A stretch of 64,000 bases of DNA from Microbacterium memoriense. Its GTDB lineage: Bacteria; Actinomycetota; Actinomycetes; Actinomycetales; Microbacteriaceae. The stretch covers positions 62,001-126,000 of the forward strand of contig NZ_JAODOR010000003.1 in NCBI RefSeq assembly GCF_025398275.1. The letters run 5' to 3'. The position numbers were made by a program, and so were the translations under genes. The notes beneath the pieces were generated by a model. That model did not search any database and was not told the origin of the DNA. It worked only from the letters and a program-made list of their open reading frames with translations. Of this stretch, positions 51,192 through 61,233 are shown one piece after another (within the stretch, counting starts at the first letter, position 1; each line of letters begins with the position of its first letter).

Positions 51192-52306
51192 CGCTGGCTC
51201 TCGGGAGCACCCGTGAGCGCCGCCGTGACGGTGCCCTGAAGGTCGTGCCACGAGGCGATGAACTTCTCGACGCCCTCGTCCTCGAGCAGCTGAGTGACGT
51301 CGACGAGGTCCACGCCGATCGCGGCGAGGTCATCGAACACGGCGTGCGCGTCGGCGTAGTTGCCGGTGATCGTGTCACCCGTGATCACGCCGTGATCTCT
51401 CGTCGCGGCGAGGGTCTTCTCGGGCATCGTGTTGACGGTGCCGGGGGCGACGAGCTCGGTCACATACAGCGTGTCGGGGAGCGCCGGATCCTTGACACCG
51501 GTCGAGGCCCAGAGCGGCCGCTGCACGTTCGCGCCGAGCGCGACGAGGTCCTGCGCGCGCTTCTCGCCGAACTTCTGCTCGAAGAGCTCGTACGCCAGTC
51601 GGGCGTTCGCCAGACCCGCCTTTGACTTCAGCGCCAGGGCCTCGTCGGTACCGATCGCAGTCAGACGCTTGTCGACCTCGGTGTCCACGCGCGAGACGAA
51701 GAAGGACGCCACCGAGTGGATGCTCGAGAGATCGAAATCGCCGCCATGGGCGCGCTCGAGACCGGCGAGGTACGCGTCGATGACCTCGGCATAGCGCTCC
51801 AGGCTGAAGATGAGCGTCACGTTGACCGAGATACCCGCGGCGATGACCTCGGTGATCGCCGGGAGGCCCGCCTGGGTGGCGGGGATCTTGATGAGGACAT
51901 TGGCACGGTCGACCGTCGCGAAGAGCTTCTTGGCCTCCGCGATCGTGGCCGCGGTGTCGTGCGCGAGGTCGGGCGAGACCTCGATCGACACGCGTCCGTC
52001 GACGCCGGCGGTCGCGTCGTAGATCGGGCGGAAGATGTCGCAGGCATCGCGCACATCCGTTGTCGTCAGGGCGAAGATCGTGTCGTCCGTGGACGCTCCC
52101 GCGCTCGCCTGCGCGGCGATGGCCTCTTCGTAGCCGATACCGGCGCTGATCGCCGCCTGGAAGATCGACGGGTTGGTCGTCACGCCGACGACGTCGTGGG
52201 AGTCGATCAGTTCCTGGAGGTTTCCGGTCGTGATGCGCTGGCGCGAGAGATCGTCGAGCCAGATGCTGACACCGGCGGCGGACAGGTCCTGAGTGGGCGT
52301 GCTCAT
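51188..52306 (-). CDS. tal: Transaldolase
   Basis: 372-residue class I aldolase-fold enzyme moving a dihydroxyacetone unit between sugar phosphates. The Schiff-base lysine lies in [26 protein letters not shown] and the C-terminal [17 protein letters not shown] are conserved. ATG at 52306 overlaps the tkt stop (ATGA). Long actinobacterial type (about 370 residues). Confidence 0.96.
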   Translation of the reverse strand: MSTPTQDLSAAGVSIWLDDLSRQRITTGNLQELIDSHDVVGVTTNPSIFQAAISAGIGYEEAIAAQASAGASTDDTIFALTTTDVRDACDIFRPIYDATAGVDGRVSIEVSPDLAHDTAATIAEAKKLFATVDRANVLIKIPATQAGLPAITEVIAAGISVNVTLIFSLERYAEVIDAYLAGLERAHGGDFDLSSIHSVASFFVSRVDTEVDKRLTAIGTDEALALKSKAGLANARLAYELFEQKFGEKRAQDLVALGANVQRPLWASTGVKDPALPDTLYVTELVAPGTVNTMPEKTLAATRDHGVITGDTITGNYADAHAVFDDLAAIGVDLVDVTQLLEDEGVEKFIASWHDLQGTVTAALTGAPESQR

Positions 52307-54378
52307 GCGTTCTCCTTGACAGTTGCGCGGGCCGCCTCGGCGACCGCTTCGGCGGTGACGCCGAACTTCTCGAACAGGGTCTGGTAATCGGCCGATGCGC
52401 CGAAGTGATCGATTCCGATCGAGCGACCGGTGTCTCCGACGATCGTGCGCCACAGCGGCGTCGAGCCGGCCTCGACCGACACCCGGGCCTTCACCGCGGC
52501 GGGAAGTACGGATTCGCGGTACGCGGCATCCTGCTCGTCGAACCATTCCAGAGACGGAGCGGAGATGACGCGAGCGCGGATTCCCTCGGCGGCGAGGGTC
52601 TCACGCGCCGTGACGGCGAGCTGGACCTCGGAACCGGTGGCGATGAGGATCACGTCGGGGGTGCCACCCTCGGCATCCACCAGCACGTAGGCGCCGCGCG
52701 CGACACCCTCGGTCGTGGCGAAGCCGCCTTCGCCACGCGGGAACACGGGAATGTTCTGACGTGTCAGCGCGATGCCCGTGGGCCCGCCCTGGCGACGCAG
52801 GATCTCGACCCATGCGGCGCTCGTCTCGTTGGCGTCTGCCGGACGGACGACCGTGAAGTTCGGGATCAGGCGGAGCGTGGCGATCTGCTCGATCGGCTGG
52901 TGCGTGGGCCCGTCCTCGCCGAGGGCGACGGAGTCGTGCGTCCAGACGAACACCGAGGGGATGTCCATCAGCGCGGCCAGACGCACGGCAGGGCGCATGT
53001 AGTCGGAGAAGATCAGGAATGTCCCACCGAACGGGCGGGTGGGGCCGTGGAGCTTGATCCCGTTGACGATCGCGCCCATCGCGTGTTCGCGGATGCCGAA
53101 GTGCAGCACACGTCCGTACGGATCGCCCGACCATTCATGGGTCGACCACTCGGCCGGGATGAAGCTCTTCGCGCTCTTGATCGTCGTCAGGTTCGACTCG
53201 GCGAGGTCGGCCGAGCCGCCCCAGAGCTCAGGGAGCTGTTCGGCGAGTGCGTTGATCACCGTTCCGGACGCGGCCCGGGTCGACACGGCCTTGCCCGCCT
53301 CGAACGTCGGCGCGGAGAGGTCTTCCGGCAGCGCGCCGGATTCGAGGCGATCCAGGAGAGCCTTGCGCTCGGGGTTCGCGGCCGCCCAGGCATCGAAGTC
53401 CGCCTGCCACGCGGCACGCGTCTCGGCAGCGCGTTCCGCGAGGCTGCGCGTGTGTGCGATGACGTCGTCGGCGACGACGAAAGACTGCTCGGGGTCGAAC
53501 CCGAGCACCTTCTTGGTCGCGGCCAGTTCGTCGGAACCGAGGGCGGAGCCGTGGATCTTTCCGGTGTTCTGCTTGCCGGGGGACGGCCAGCCGATGATCG
53601 TCTTCAGGATGATCAGCGACGGCTTCGACGTCTCGCCCTTCGCCGCTTCGATCGCCGCGAAGAGCGCGGCGACATCCTCGACGTACTCACCGGTCTTCTT
53701 CCAGTCGACCGTCTGCACGTGCCAGCCGTACGCCTCGTAGCGCTGCGCGACATTCTCGGTGAAGGCGACGTTGGTGTCGTCCTCGATGGAGATCTGGTTG
53801 GAGTCGTAGATCGCGATGAGGTTGCCGAGCTCCTGGTGTCCGGCCAGGCTCGACGCTTCGCTCGTCACGCCCTCCTGCAGGTCCCCATCGCCGGCGATCG
53901 CGTAGACGAAGTGATCGAACGGGCTCGTACCGGGCGCAGCCTCCGGATCGAAGAGTCCACGCTCATAGCGTGCCGCGTAGGCGAAACCGACGGCCGAAGC
54001 CAGACCCTGGCCCAGCGGGCCGGTCGTGATCTCGACGCCCTTCGTGTGGCCGTACTCGGGGTGGCCGGGGGTCAGCGATCCCCACGTGCGCAGCGCCTTG
54101 AGGTCATCGAGTTCGAGTCCGAACCCGCCCAGGTACAGCTGCACGTACTGCGTGAGCGACGAGTGGCCGACCGACAGGATGAAGCGATCGCGGCCGAGCC
54201 AATCGGTGTCGGTCGGGTCGTGCCGCAGCACCCGCTGGTACAGGAGATAGGCGGCGGGGGCCAGGCTCATCGCCGTGCCGGGGTGGCCGTTCCCGACCTT
54301 TTCCACCGCATCCGCTGCGAGTACTCGGGCGGTGTCCACCGCACGTCGATCGATGTCATCCCAGCGCAGTTCCGACAC
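52303..54378 (-). CDS. tkt: Transketolase
   Basis: 691-residue thiamine diphosphate enzyme of the non-oxidative pentose phosphate branch. ThDP/Mg motif [32 protein letters not shown], active-site [15 protein letters not shown] at the N-terminus, and [20 protein letters not shown]. First gene of the six-gene operon. GTG at 54378 is used ([15 protein letters not shown]) because GAAAGGG precedes it and the family begins there. Confidence 0.97.
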   Translation of the reverse strand: MSELRWDDIDRRAVDTARVLAADAVEKVGNGHPGTAMSLAPAAYLLYQRVLRHDPTDTDWLGRDRFILSVGHSSLTQYVQLYLGGFGLELDDLKALRTWGSLTPGHPEYGHTKGVEITTGPLGQGLASAVGFAYAARYERGLFDPEAAPGTSPFDHFVYAIAGDGDLQEGVTSEASSLAGHQELGNLIAIYDSNQISIEDDTNVAFTENVAQRYEAYGWHVQTVDWKKTGEYVEDVAALFAAIEAAKGETSKPSLIILKTIIGWPSPGKQNTGKIHGSALGSDELAATKKVLGFDPEQSFVVADDVIAHTRSLAERAAETRAAWQADFDAWAAANPERKALLDRLESGALPEDLSAPTFEAGKAVSTRAASGTVINALAEQLPELWGGSADLAESNLTTIKSAKSFIPAEWSTHEWSGDPYGRVLHFGIREHAMGAIVNGIKLHGPTRPFGGTFLIFSDYMRPAVRLAALMDIPSVFVWTHDSVALGEDGPTHQPIEQIATLRLIPNFTVVRPADANETSAAWVEILRRQGGPTGIALTRQNIPVFPRGEGGFATTEGVARGAYVLVDAEGGTPDVILIATGSEVQLAVTARETLAAEGIRARVISAPSLEWFDEQDAAYRESVLPAAVKARVSVEAGSTPLWRTIVGDTGRSIGIDHFGASADYQTLFEKFGVTAEAVAEAARATVKENA

Positions 54379-54473
54379 GTGGTGCCCTTTCACAAGAGGG
54401 GGAGTGCATCCGACACGCAACTCCGGAGCGCAGCGATCACGCGCATCCGGCGCTGGGGGACGCCTGTGGTTTC

Positions 54474-54479
54474 AGCTTA
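54474..54479 (-). promoter_or_regulatory. -10 box of the tkt-tal-pgi-zwf-opcA-pgl operon
   Basis: TAAGCT on the minus strand about 96 bases before the tkt GTG, giving a leader of roughly 90 bases. The rest of the 295-base tkt-ctaB gap shows nothing else clear besides the ctaB promoter. Confidence 0.4.
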
Positions 54480-54637
54480 GCGAAGTGGTGTGCGCCAGAG
54501 GTCATGCGCGCTTCGATGTGACGCAGTCTTGCGCACGTGCCGCAGAGCGGTGTGTCTGGACTGTGTCGCGCGTGGGTCCGCTCCCTCACGCACGACGGGG
54601 TGTCGATGTGAGGGGCCGGCCGCAGAAGCACATGTCG

Positions 54638-54643
54638 TAGACT
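54638..54643 (+). promoter_or_regulatory. -10 box of ctaB
   Basis: TAGACT 30 bases before the ctaB ATG; GGCGGAGGCG is the ribosome binding site. Confidence 0.5.
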
Positions 54644-54673
54644 GGGGGAGATCACAGGACTGCGGCGGAGGCG

Positions 54674-55600
54674 ATGAACGTGACGACGACGCGCGAGGTC
54701 CCCCAGGACTCCTCGGCCCGCACCGTGGGCCGAAAGGTCCGCGCCTATGTGACGCTGACGAAGCCTCGCGTTCTCGAGCTTCTGCTGGTGACGACGGTTC
54801 CGGTCATGATCCTCGCCCAGGGCGGCATGCCGAACCTCTGGCTGGTCCTGGCCACCGTCATCGGCGGTGCGATGAGCGCCGGTTCGGCAGCGACGTTCAA
54901 CATGTACATCGATCGCGACATCGACGCGCAGATGCGACGCACCGAGAATCGCCCGCTGGTCACCGGCGAGGTTTCGCCCCGGGGTGCGCTGGTGTTCGCC
55001 TGGACGCTGGCCGTGGTCTCCACCGTGTGGCTGTGGGTGACGACGAACTGGATGGCGGCGACGCTCAGCGTTGCGGCGATCTTCTTCTACGTCGTCATCT
55101 ACTCGATCATCCTCAAGCGACGTACCGAACAGAACATCGTCTGGGGAGGAATCGCGGGCTGCTTCCCGGTGGTGATCGGATGGTCGGCTGTCACCGGATC
55201 GTTGTCCTGGGCCTCGTTGATCCTGTTCGTGCTCGTTTTCCTCTGGACCCCGCCGCACTATTGGCCGTTGTCGATGAAGTACAAGGGTGACTACGCCGAG
55301 GCCGACGTTCCGATGCTCGGCGCGACGCGCGACGGCATCCAGGTGGGGCTGCAGGTCATCCTCTACGCATGGGCGACGATTGCGTGCTCGCTCTTGCTGA
55401 TTCCGGTGGCCGGCATGGGCGTGGTCTACACCGTCTCGGCGCTCGTCTTCGGCGGCTGGTTCCTCTACGAGTCGCACGTGCTCTACAACCGTGCGGTGCG
55501 CGGCGAGCAGATCAAGCCGATGCGTGTCTTCCACGCATCCATCACGTACCTCACGCTGCTGTTCGTCGCGATCGCCGTCGACCCGCTTCTGCCGTTCTGA
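54674..55600 (+). CDS. ctaB: Protoheme IX farnesyltransferase (heme O synthase)
   Basis: 308-residue UbiA-family prenyltransferase with about eight or nine membrane helices. It adds farnesyl to protoheme to form heme O, the precursor of the heme A used by CtaD. The Asp-rich motifs are [19 protein letters not shown] and [13 protein letters not shown] start. Separate from ctaA, which lies on the opposite strand downstream, a common actinobacterial layout. Confidence 0.97.
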   Translation: MNVTTTREVPQDSSARTVGRKVRAYVTLTKPRVLELLLVTTVPVMILAQGGMPNLWLVLATVIGGAMSAGSAATFNMYIDRDIDAQMRRTENRPLVTGEVSPRGALVFAWTLAVVSTVWLWVTTNWMAATLSVAAIFFYVVIYSIILKRRTEQNIVWGGIAGCFPVVIGWSAVTGSLSWASLILFVLVFLWTPPHYWPLSMKYKGDYAEADVPMLGATRDGIQVGLQVILYAWATIACSLLLIPVAGMGVVYTVSALVFGGWFLYESHVLYNRAVRGEQIKPMRVFHASITYLTLLFVAIAVDPLLPF

Positions 55601-55622
55601 CCGCTGGCCGCGCTCCGCGGCA

Positions 55623-55667
55623 GTCACCGGATTCGGGTGATGTCACCGGATTCGGGTGATGTCACCG
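55623..55667. repeat. Tandem 19-base repeats after ctaB
   Basis: GTCACCGGATTCGGGTGAT occurs at 55623-55641 and 55642-55660 and is followed by a partial copy at 55661-55667. Each copy carries an internal TCACC...GGTGA inverted repeat. Confidence 0.8.
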
Positions 55668-55740
55668 CGGGTATCCGAATCTGCGGCATCCGTCCGATTC
55701 CGGTGTCGCGCGCGGGTGCGGATGCTGTCCCCGCAACGCA

Positions 55741-55780
55741 GAAGACCTGCACCCGGAACTGGTCCGGGGTGCAGGTCTTC
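55741..55780. terminator. Bidirectional terminator
   Basis: Seventeen-base stem: GAAGACCTGCACCCGGA (55741-55757) with TCCGGGGTGCAGGTCTTC (55763-55780), one bulged G, five-base loop. It lies between convergent ctaB and the 132-residue membrane protein gene. Confidence 0.85.
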
Positions 55781-55793
55781 GGTCCCGCGAGGG

Positions 55794-56192
55794 TCAGCGT
55801 GCGATCGGGGCGTCGGCCTCGTCGGTGTGCGTGACGTCCTCGGTGTGCGTGACGTCCTCGGTGCGCGTGGCGACCGACTCGTCGGCTTCCACCCATGCGG
55901 GAGCGTCGATGACCTCGACCGGTGCGACCGGCGCGAAGGAGCGCAGTGTGGCGAGCGTGGCGGCAAGGGCCAGGCCGATCAGACCGGCGCCGACCAGGAT
56001 CGCGCCCAGCACGGCCCAGATCTGTCCGGCGTAGACCTCGACGCCCGTCGCGGTGCCGTCGGCGAGGGTTGTCGCCATGGTGCCCAGCTTCTCGACGAGC
56101 ACAAAGGCGCCGGCGCCGATCGACACGACGGAACCGCCCAGAAGAATCCAGAACGGGACGCTACGCGTCAGGCGGGGGCGGGTGATGGTCAT
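55794..56192 (-). CDS. Small two-TM protein with acidic repeat tail
   Basis: 132 residues: basic N-terminus MTITRPRLTRS, two hydrophobic helices (about 13-33 and 55-82) and a soluble tail that includes EDVTHT twice in a row. The repeat is encoded by an 18-base tandem duplication (55824-55841 and 55842-55859). Similar small proteins occur beside heme A synthase genes in relatives, but I cannot name a function. ATG at 56192 has GAGGAG about 11 bases upstream. Confidence 0.75.
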   Translation of the reverse strand: MTITRPRLTRSVPFWILLGGSVVSIGAGAFVLVEKLGTMATTLADGTATGVEVYAGQIWAVLGAILVGAGLIGLALAATLATLRSFAPVAPVEVIDAPAWVEADESVATRTEDVTHTEDVTHTDEADAPIAR

Positions 56193-56277
56193 AGGGGAGA
56201 CTCCTCGGGGTTCACATCGTGCGAGCGCACGACTCATCCACCCTGGAGGACGGTTCCGTGTAGGTGCCCAGCGAACC

Positions 56278-57264
56278 CTATGAAATGGCTGTGGACGTTT
56301 CACCGACCGCGATGACGGCGCGTGGCGCCGAGATGTGCAGGACGACGGCGGTCATGGCGGCGACCAGGACGACAGCGAGCACCATGTGGATGTTCACGAG
56401 CGCGATCGGGAGACCGGTGCGCGCCTGCCACAGACCCACGGCGATCTGGATGACCTCGACCGCGAGGAGGAGACCTGTCCATCGGGGGAGTCGGAGGATC
56501 CCCGGCATCCGGAAGGAACCGGCGAACAGCAGCAGAGTCAGGGCGAAGAGCACGTAGGCCGGCCAGCTGTGCACGTGCTGCCAGAAGATCGGGTCGAGAC
56601 CGTTTCGGGCAGCCTGATCGTCGCCCGCGTGCGGACCGGATCCGGTCAGCAGGATGCCGACGAGCACCGTCACCAGGGTGGCGGCACTCGTCAGATGGAC
56701 CAGGAGCGCGTATCGACGCGGGACCGCGACGCGTCGGGGGCCGGGTTCGGCGTACACGCGGAACACGTAGACGGCCGCGAGGGCGACGAGCACCGCGGAG
56801 ACCAGGTAGTGGAACCCGACGATGCTCGGGTGAAGATGCAGCCAGACCGTGATGCCGCCGATGATGGCCTGGAGGATGATGCCGAAGCCGATCGCCAGCG
56901 TCAGCTTCATGAGCTCCGGACGCTCCGTGCGCAGTCGCAGCACCGAGAGGAAAGCGAGCAGCGCGACGATCACCAGGACGCCGGTGAGCGTGCGGTTGCC
57001 GAACTCGATGAGTCCGTGGATGCCGAGCTCGGCGGTCGGCACGAGCGACTCCGACGTGCAGTACGGCCACGTCTCACACCCCATGCCCGATCCGGTCAAG
57101 CGCACGAGTCCGCCCGTGCCCACGATGACGATGTTGCTGATCAGGACGAGCCACGCGATGACCCGGGTGCCACGGCCGATACGCTGCGGGAGTCGCTCGT
57201 ACAGACGGCCGATGACGGTCGCGCGGGCTGCCGGTGGCGATTCAACGGTGGGGACGTGGGACAT
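56278..57264 (-). CDS. ctaA: Heme A synthase (COX15/CtaA)
   Basis: 328-residue eight-helix membrane enzyme oxidising heme O to heme A. The extracytoplasmic cysteine pair is C63 and C69 in GCETWPYC, with the catalytic glutamate region HGLIEFGNR. Heme-ligand histidines lie in VWLHLHPSIVGFHYLVS and FWQHVHSWPAYVLF. ATG at 57264 has AGGAGG eight bases upstream; frame further upstream is not coding. Works after CtaB. Confidence 0.95.
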   Translation of the reverse strand: MSHVPTVESPPAARATVIGRLYERLPQRIGRGTRVIAWLVLISNIVIVGTGGLVRLTGSGMGCETWPYCTSESLVPTAELGIHGLIEFGNRTLTGVLVIVALLAFLSVLRLRTERPELMKLTLAIGFGIILQAIIGGITVWLHLHPSIVGFHYLVSAVLVALAAVYVFRVYAEPGPRRVAVPRRYALLVHLTSAATLVTVLVGILLTGSGPHAGDDQAARNGLDPIFWQHVHSWPAYVLFALTLLLFAGSFRMPGILRLPRWTGLLLAVEVIQIAVGLWQARTGLPIALVNIHMVLAVVLVAAMTAVVLHISAPRAVIAVGETSTAIS

Positions 57265-57331
57265 GACTGTCGCCTCCTGGGTGCGCGCCTGTGAATGGGC
57301 GCCGGCCACGTCCGGGGGAGGGCGTTGCCTG

Positions 57332-57337
57332 TAGACT
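57332..57337 (+). promoter_or_regulatory. -10 box upstream of the suf operon
   Basis: TAGACT with its last T seven bases before a GTG at 57344. If used, the transcript has a 172-base leader before sufB. Confidence 0.45.
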
Positions 57338-57343
57338 TGAGGG

Positions 57344-57388
57344 GTGGGCACGGCGACTCTCAACGCGTCGCGCCCACTCACAGTCTAA
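57344..57388 (+). CDS. Possible leaderless 14-codon upstream ORF of suf
   Basis: GTG to TAA encoding 14 residues (begins V/MGTATLNAS). Its only support is exact leaderless spacing from the TAGACT box and its position ahead of sufB. It could be a regulatory peptide ORF or chance. Confidence 0.25.
   Translation: MGTATLNASRPLTV
57382..57387 (-). promoter_or_regulatory. -10 box of ctaA
   Basis: TAGACT on the minus strand about 118 bases before the ctaA ATG. It faces the plus-strand box at 57332-57337, so the two transcripts would overlap by roughly 30 bases. Confidence 0.4.
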
Positions 57389-57515
57389 GCGCGCGACCCG
57401 TGTGCACTGATAAGACGCAGACAGCCCTGAAAGCGGCATCCCACCCCTCGCTCACTCCCGAGAGGCAAGGAATGTCGGAACGGATGACACCGTTGGGTCT
57501 AGAAGGAGGCAAGCC

Positions 57516-58934
57516 ATGTCGGATGTGCTGATCGACCGGCCGGAGCTCGAAGGACTCGGAACGTACGAGTTCGGGTGGCACGATGCGGATGCCGCGGGCG
57601 CCGTCGCGCAACGCGGGATCAACGAGGACGTCGTCCGCGGAATCTCCGCGCTGAAAGACGAACCCGAATGGATGCTGAAGACGCGCCTGAAGGGCTACCA
57701 GCTCTTCGGCCGCAAGCCCATGCCCACGTGGGGCGCGGACCTCAGCGAAATCGACTTCGACAACATCAAGTACTTCGTGCGGTCGACCGAGAAGCAGGCG
57801 CAGACGTGGGAGGACCTCCCCGAGGAGATCCGCGAGACGTACGAACGCCTCGGCATCCCCGAGGCAGAGCGCGCTCGTCTGGTGTCGGGTGTTGCTGCGC
57901 AGTACGAGTCCGAAGTGGTCTATCACCAGATCAACGAGGAACTCGAGGCGCAGGGTGTCATCTTCATGGACACCGACACGGCGCTCCGTGAGCACCCGGA
58001 ATTCTTCGAAGAGTACTTCGGTAGCGTGATTCCCGCCGGCGATAACAAGTTCGCGGCGTTGAACACGGCTGTCTGGTCGGGTGGGTCCTTCGTCTACGTC
58101 CCTCCGGGCGTCCACGTCGAGATCCCCCTCCAGGCGTACTTCCGTATCAACACGGAGAACATGGGCCAGTTCGAGCGGACCCTGATCATCGCCGACGAGG
58201 GCTCGTACGTCCACTACATCGAAGGCTGCACGGCGCCGATCTACAAGAGCGACTCGTTGCACTCGGCGGTCGTCGAGATCATCGTGAAGAAGAACGCACG
58301 CGTGCGCTACACGACCATCCAGAACTGGTCGAACAACGTCTACAACCTCGTGACCAAGCGCGCCGTCGCCCATGAGGGCGCGACGATGGAGTGGATCGAC
58401 GGCAACATCGGATCGAAGGTCACGATGAAGTACCCGTCGATCTTCCTGGTGGGCGAGCACGCGAAGGGTGAGACTCTCTCGGTCGCGTTCGCCGGCCCCG
58501 GTCAGCACCAGGACGCCGGCGCCAAGATGATCCACATGGCGCCGTACACGCAGTCCTCGATCGTGTCGAAGTCGATCGCCCGCGGTGGTGGGCGAGCCGG
58601 TTATCGCGGCGAGGTCCGCGTGGAAGCCAATGCGCACCACTCGGCCAACACCGTGCGATGCGATGCGCTGCTCGTCGACACGAAGTCGCGCTCGGACACG
58701 TACCCGGCGATCGATATCCGTGTCGATGACGTGCAGCTCGGCCACGAGGCCACGGTCTCGAAAGTCAGCGAAGAACAGCTGTTCTACCTCATGAGCCGCG
58801 GGATGCCCGAAGACGAGGCCATGGCCATGATCGTCCGCGGCTTCATCGAACCCATCGCTCGGGAACTGCCTATGGAGTACGCCCTCGAGCTGAACAAGCT
58901 CATCGAGATGGGCATGGAAGGATCCGTCGGCTGA
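57516..58934 (+). CDS. sufB: Fe-S cluster assembly scaffold SufB
   Basis: 472-residue beta-helix scaffold of the SUF system. Conserved segments are [63 protein letters not shown] with the key cysteine, and the C-terminal [22 protein letters not shown]. No SufR-type repressor gene precedes it, unlike mycobacteria. Strong AGGAGG ribosome binding site. Shares one base with sufD. Confidence 0.97.
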   Translation: MSDVLIDRPELEGLGTYEFGWHDADAAGAVAQRGINEDVVRGISALKDEPEWMLKTRLKGYQLFGRKPMPTWGADLSEIDFDNIKYFVRSTEKQAQTWEDLPEEIRETYERLGIPEAERARLVSGVAAQYESEVVYHQINEELEAQGVIFMDTDTALREHPEFFEEYFGSVIPAGDNKFAALNTAVWSGGSFVYVPPGVHVEIPLQAYFRINTENMGQFERTLIIADEGSYVHYIEGCTAPIYKSDSLHSAVVEIIVKKNARVRYTTIQNWSNNVYNLVTKRAVAHEGATMEWIDGNIGSKVTMKYPSIFLVGEHAKGETLSVAFAGPGQHQDAGAKMIHMAPYTQSSIVSKSIARGGGRAGYRGEVRVEANAHHSANTVRCDALLVDTKSRSDTYPAIDIRVDDVQLGHEATVSKVSEEQLFYLMSRGMPEDEAMAMIVRGFIEPIARELPMEYALELNKLIEMGMEGSVG

Positions 58935-60115
58935 TGACGACAACAACCGAGGCCCCCACCCACGTGGAGGGCCACATCGACCCTGCCGCGGCATTCGTGC
59001 CGGTGCAGACCCGCTCGGAGCGTCCGCGCTCCTTCGACCCGGCCGATTTCGGGGTGCCGACGGGCCGTGAGGTCAACTGGAAGCACACGCCGTTGCCCCT
59101 CGTGCAAGAGCTCTTCGTCGATGAGCCTGCGCCGCACGGCGTCATGGCCGTCGACGTGAGCGCACCGGCCGAGGTGGAACAGCTCCGGCTCAAGGTCGGC
59201 GAAGCGCCGCGCGGCGAGCACTTCCGCCCGGAAGACCTCTCGAGCGCGATCGCGTGGACTCAGGAGGAGGAAGCTCCTCTCATCCGGATTCCGGCCGGCG
59301 TGGAGCTGACCGAACCGGTCATCGTCCACCTGACCGGCACCGGCGGCGTGGCGCACGCGCACGTCGTGATCGAGGCGCAGGCGAACTCGCGTGCGACGGT
59401 CGTCCTTCGACACGACGGTGACGCCCGCCACGCCCAGAACGTCGAGATCATCGCGCGCGACGGCTCGAACCTGACCGTGATCTCCGTCCAGCGCTGGGAC
59501 GCCGACGCCGTGCACCTCGCCGCACATCAGGCGCGCGTCGATCGCGACGCCACCCTGACGCACTTCGTGGTCAGCCTCGGCGGCGCGCTCGTCCGGGTGA
59601 ATCCCTCGGTCGAACTCGCCGGCGCGGGTTCACGCGGCTACCTGTACGGGCTGTCGTTCGCGGATGCCGGACAGCACCTGGAGAGCCAGGTCTACCTGCA
59701 CCACAAGGGTCCGCACACGACCGGCGACGTGCTCTACAAGGGCGCATTGCAGGGCGCGAGTGCGCGGAGCGTCTGGATCGGCGATGTGCTGATCGGTCGC
59801 GACGCCGCGGGCACAGACTCGTATGAGGCGAACCGCAACCTCGTGCTGACCGACGGTGCACGCGCCGACTCGATCCCGAACCTCGAGATCGAAACCGGCG
59901 ACATCATCGGCGCCGGCCACGCGAGCGCGACCGGTCGTTTCGACGACGAGCAGTTGTTCTACCTGCAGGCCCGCGGGATCTCCGAAGACGAGGCACGGCG
60001 ACTGGTGGTGCTCGGATTCTTGAGTGAAATCGTCCAGCGGATCGATCTCCCCGATCTTCAGGCCGAGCTGTCCGCTGCCGTCGAGGCGGAGCTCGCCGCA
60101 GGAGAGCTCGCATGA
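58934..60115 (+). CDS. sufD: Fe-S cluster assembly protein SufD
   Basis: 393-residue partner of SufB in the SufBC2D scaffold. N-terminal SFDPADFGVPTGREVNWKHTPL, a beta-helix core, and C-terminal HASATGRFDDEQLFYLQARGISEDEARRLVV, where the SufD-type histidine appears in GHASATG. Overlaps the ferredoxin gene by four bases (ATGA). Confidence 0.96.
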   Translation: MTTTTEAPTHVEGHIDPAAAFVPVQTRSERPRSFDPADFGVPTGREVNWKHTPLPLVQELFVDEPAPHGVMAVDVSAPAEVEQLRLKVGEAPRGEHFRPEDLSSAIAWTQEEEAPLIRIPAGVELTEPVIVHLTGTGGVAHAHVVIEAQANSRATVVLRHDGDARHAQNVEIIARDGSNLTVISVQRWDADAVHLAAHQARVDRDATLTHFVVSLGGALVRVNPSVELAGAGSRGYLYGLSFADAGQHLESQVYLHHKGPHTTGDVLYKGALQGASARSVWIGDVLIGRDAAGTDSYEANRNLVLTDGARADSIPNLEIETGDIIGAGHASATGRFDDEQLFYLQARGISEDEARRLVVLGFLSEIVQRIDLPDLQAELSAAVEAELAAGELA

Positions 60116-60441
60116 GCGCGCAGAAGGTGCTGAAGCTCAGCGAGCTGGAACAGGATGCCGCGGTGCGCGTCGTGATCGACGGCATCCCCATGGCGGTCGT
60201 GCTCGACGCCGAGGGCGAAGTGCACGCGATCGGTGACACCTGCACGCACGGCGACATCTCGTTGGCCGAGGGTTTCGTCGAGGGCGACACCCTGGAGTGC
60301 TGGGCGCACGGCTCCGCGTTCTCGTTGCGTACCGGCCGCCCGCTGAACCTCCCGGCCTACGAGCCGGTCCCTGTCTACAACGTCACGATCGACGGGGATG
60401 ACATCCTCATCGATCCGCACGTGACCAAAGAAGTGAACTGA
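60112..60441 (+). CDS. Rieske-type [2Fe-2S] ferredoxin
   Basis: 109 residues with the Rieske ligands C44-T-H46 and C63-W-A-H66. It is of the small soluble bifunctional-dioxygenase-ferredoxin type, but no dioxygenase is nearby. It sits between sufD and sufC with a four-base overlap, so it probably donates electrons to cluster assembly or is a first client; that is inference. Confidence 0.9.
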   Translation: MSAQKVLKLSELEQDAAVRVVIDGIPMAVVLDAEGEVHAIGDTCTHGDISLAEGFVEGDTLECWAHGSAFSLRTGRPLNLPAYEPVPVYNVTIDGDDILIDPHVTKEVN

Positions 60442-60452
60442 AAAGGAAAACC

Positions 60453-61223
60453 ATGGCTGTTCTCGAGATCCGCGACCTGTATGTGACGGTCACGACGGAT
60501 GCCGGTGAGACCCCCATTCTCAACGGCGTGACCCTGACGGTCCGCACGGGTGAGACCCACGCGATCATGGGGCCCAACGGGTCGGGGAAGTCGACCCTCG
60601 CCTACACGATCGCCGGTCACCCCAAGTACACCGTCACCAGCGGCACGATCACGTTCGACGGCGAGGACGTCCTCGCGATGACCGTCGACGAGCGCGCGCG
60701 CGCCGGCCTGTTCCTCGCGATGCAGTACCCGGTCGAGATCCCCGGCGTCACCGTCACGAACTTCCTCCGCACGGCCAAGACCGCCGTCGAGGGCGAGGCT
60801 CCGGCCATCCGCGCGTGGACGAAGGACGTCAAGCAGGCCATGAAGAACCTCCGGATGGACCCGAAGTTCGCGGCGCGCAACGTCAACGAGGGCTTCTCCG
60901 GTGGCGAGAAGAAGCGGCACGAGATCCTGCAGCTCGAGCTCCTCAAGCCCGCGATCGCCGTCCTCGACGAGACCGACTCCGGCCTCGATGTCGACGCCCT
61001 GAAGATCGTCTCCGAGGGCGTGAACCGCGCGAAGGACGCCACCGATCTGGGTGTGCTCCTCATCACGCACTACACGCGGATCCTGCGCTACATCACTCCC
61101 CAGTTCGTCCACGTCATGGTGGCCGGCCGGATCGTCGAAGAAGGCGGGCCCGAGCTCGCCGACCGTCTGGAAAACGAGGGCTACGACCGCTACCTCGACC
61201 CCGCTGCACCGATCGAGGCCTAG
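60453..61223 (+). CDS. sufC: Fe-S assembly ATPase SufC
   Basis: 256-residue ABC-type ATPase of the SufBCD scaffold. Walker A GPNGSGKSTLAY at about residue 35, Q-loop LAMQYPVEIPGV, signature FSGGEKKRHEILQ and Walker B AVLDETDSGLDVDALK. No membrane partner, as usual. Its stop TAG begins the -10 hexamer of the next gene. Confidence 0.97.
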   Translation: MAVLEIRDLYVTVTTDAGETPILNGVTLTVRTGETHAIMGPNGSGKSTLAYTIAGHPKYTVTSGTITFDGEDVLAMTVDERARAGLFLAMQYPVEIPGVTVTNFLRTAKTAVEGEAPAIRAWTKDVKQAMKNLRMDPKFAARNVNEGFSGGEKKRHEILQLELLKPAIAVLDETDSGLDVDALKIVSEGVNRAKDATDLGVLLITHYTRILRYITPQFVHVMVAGRIVEEGGPELADRLENEGYDRYLDPAAPIEA

Positions 61224-61226
61224 GAT
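61221..61226 (+). promoter_or_regulatory. Internal -10 box at the sufC stop codon
   Basis: TAGGAT whose first three bases are the sufC stop. Its last T is eight bases before the next ATG, so that gene may also be made from a leaderless internal transcript. Confidence 0.5.
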
Positions 61227-61233
61227 CGACGTC

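Noticed and set aside
47814-51239. Plus-strand open frame of 1141 codons across opcA-zwf-pgi
   Set aside because: Antisense shadow; it crosses gene boundaries of three real genes without family motifs.
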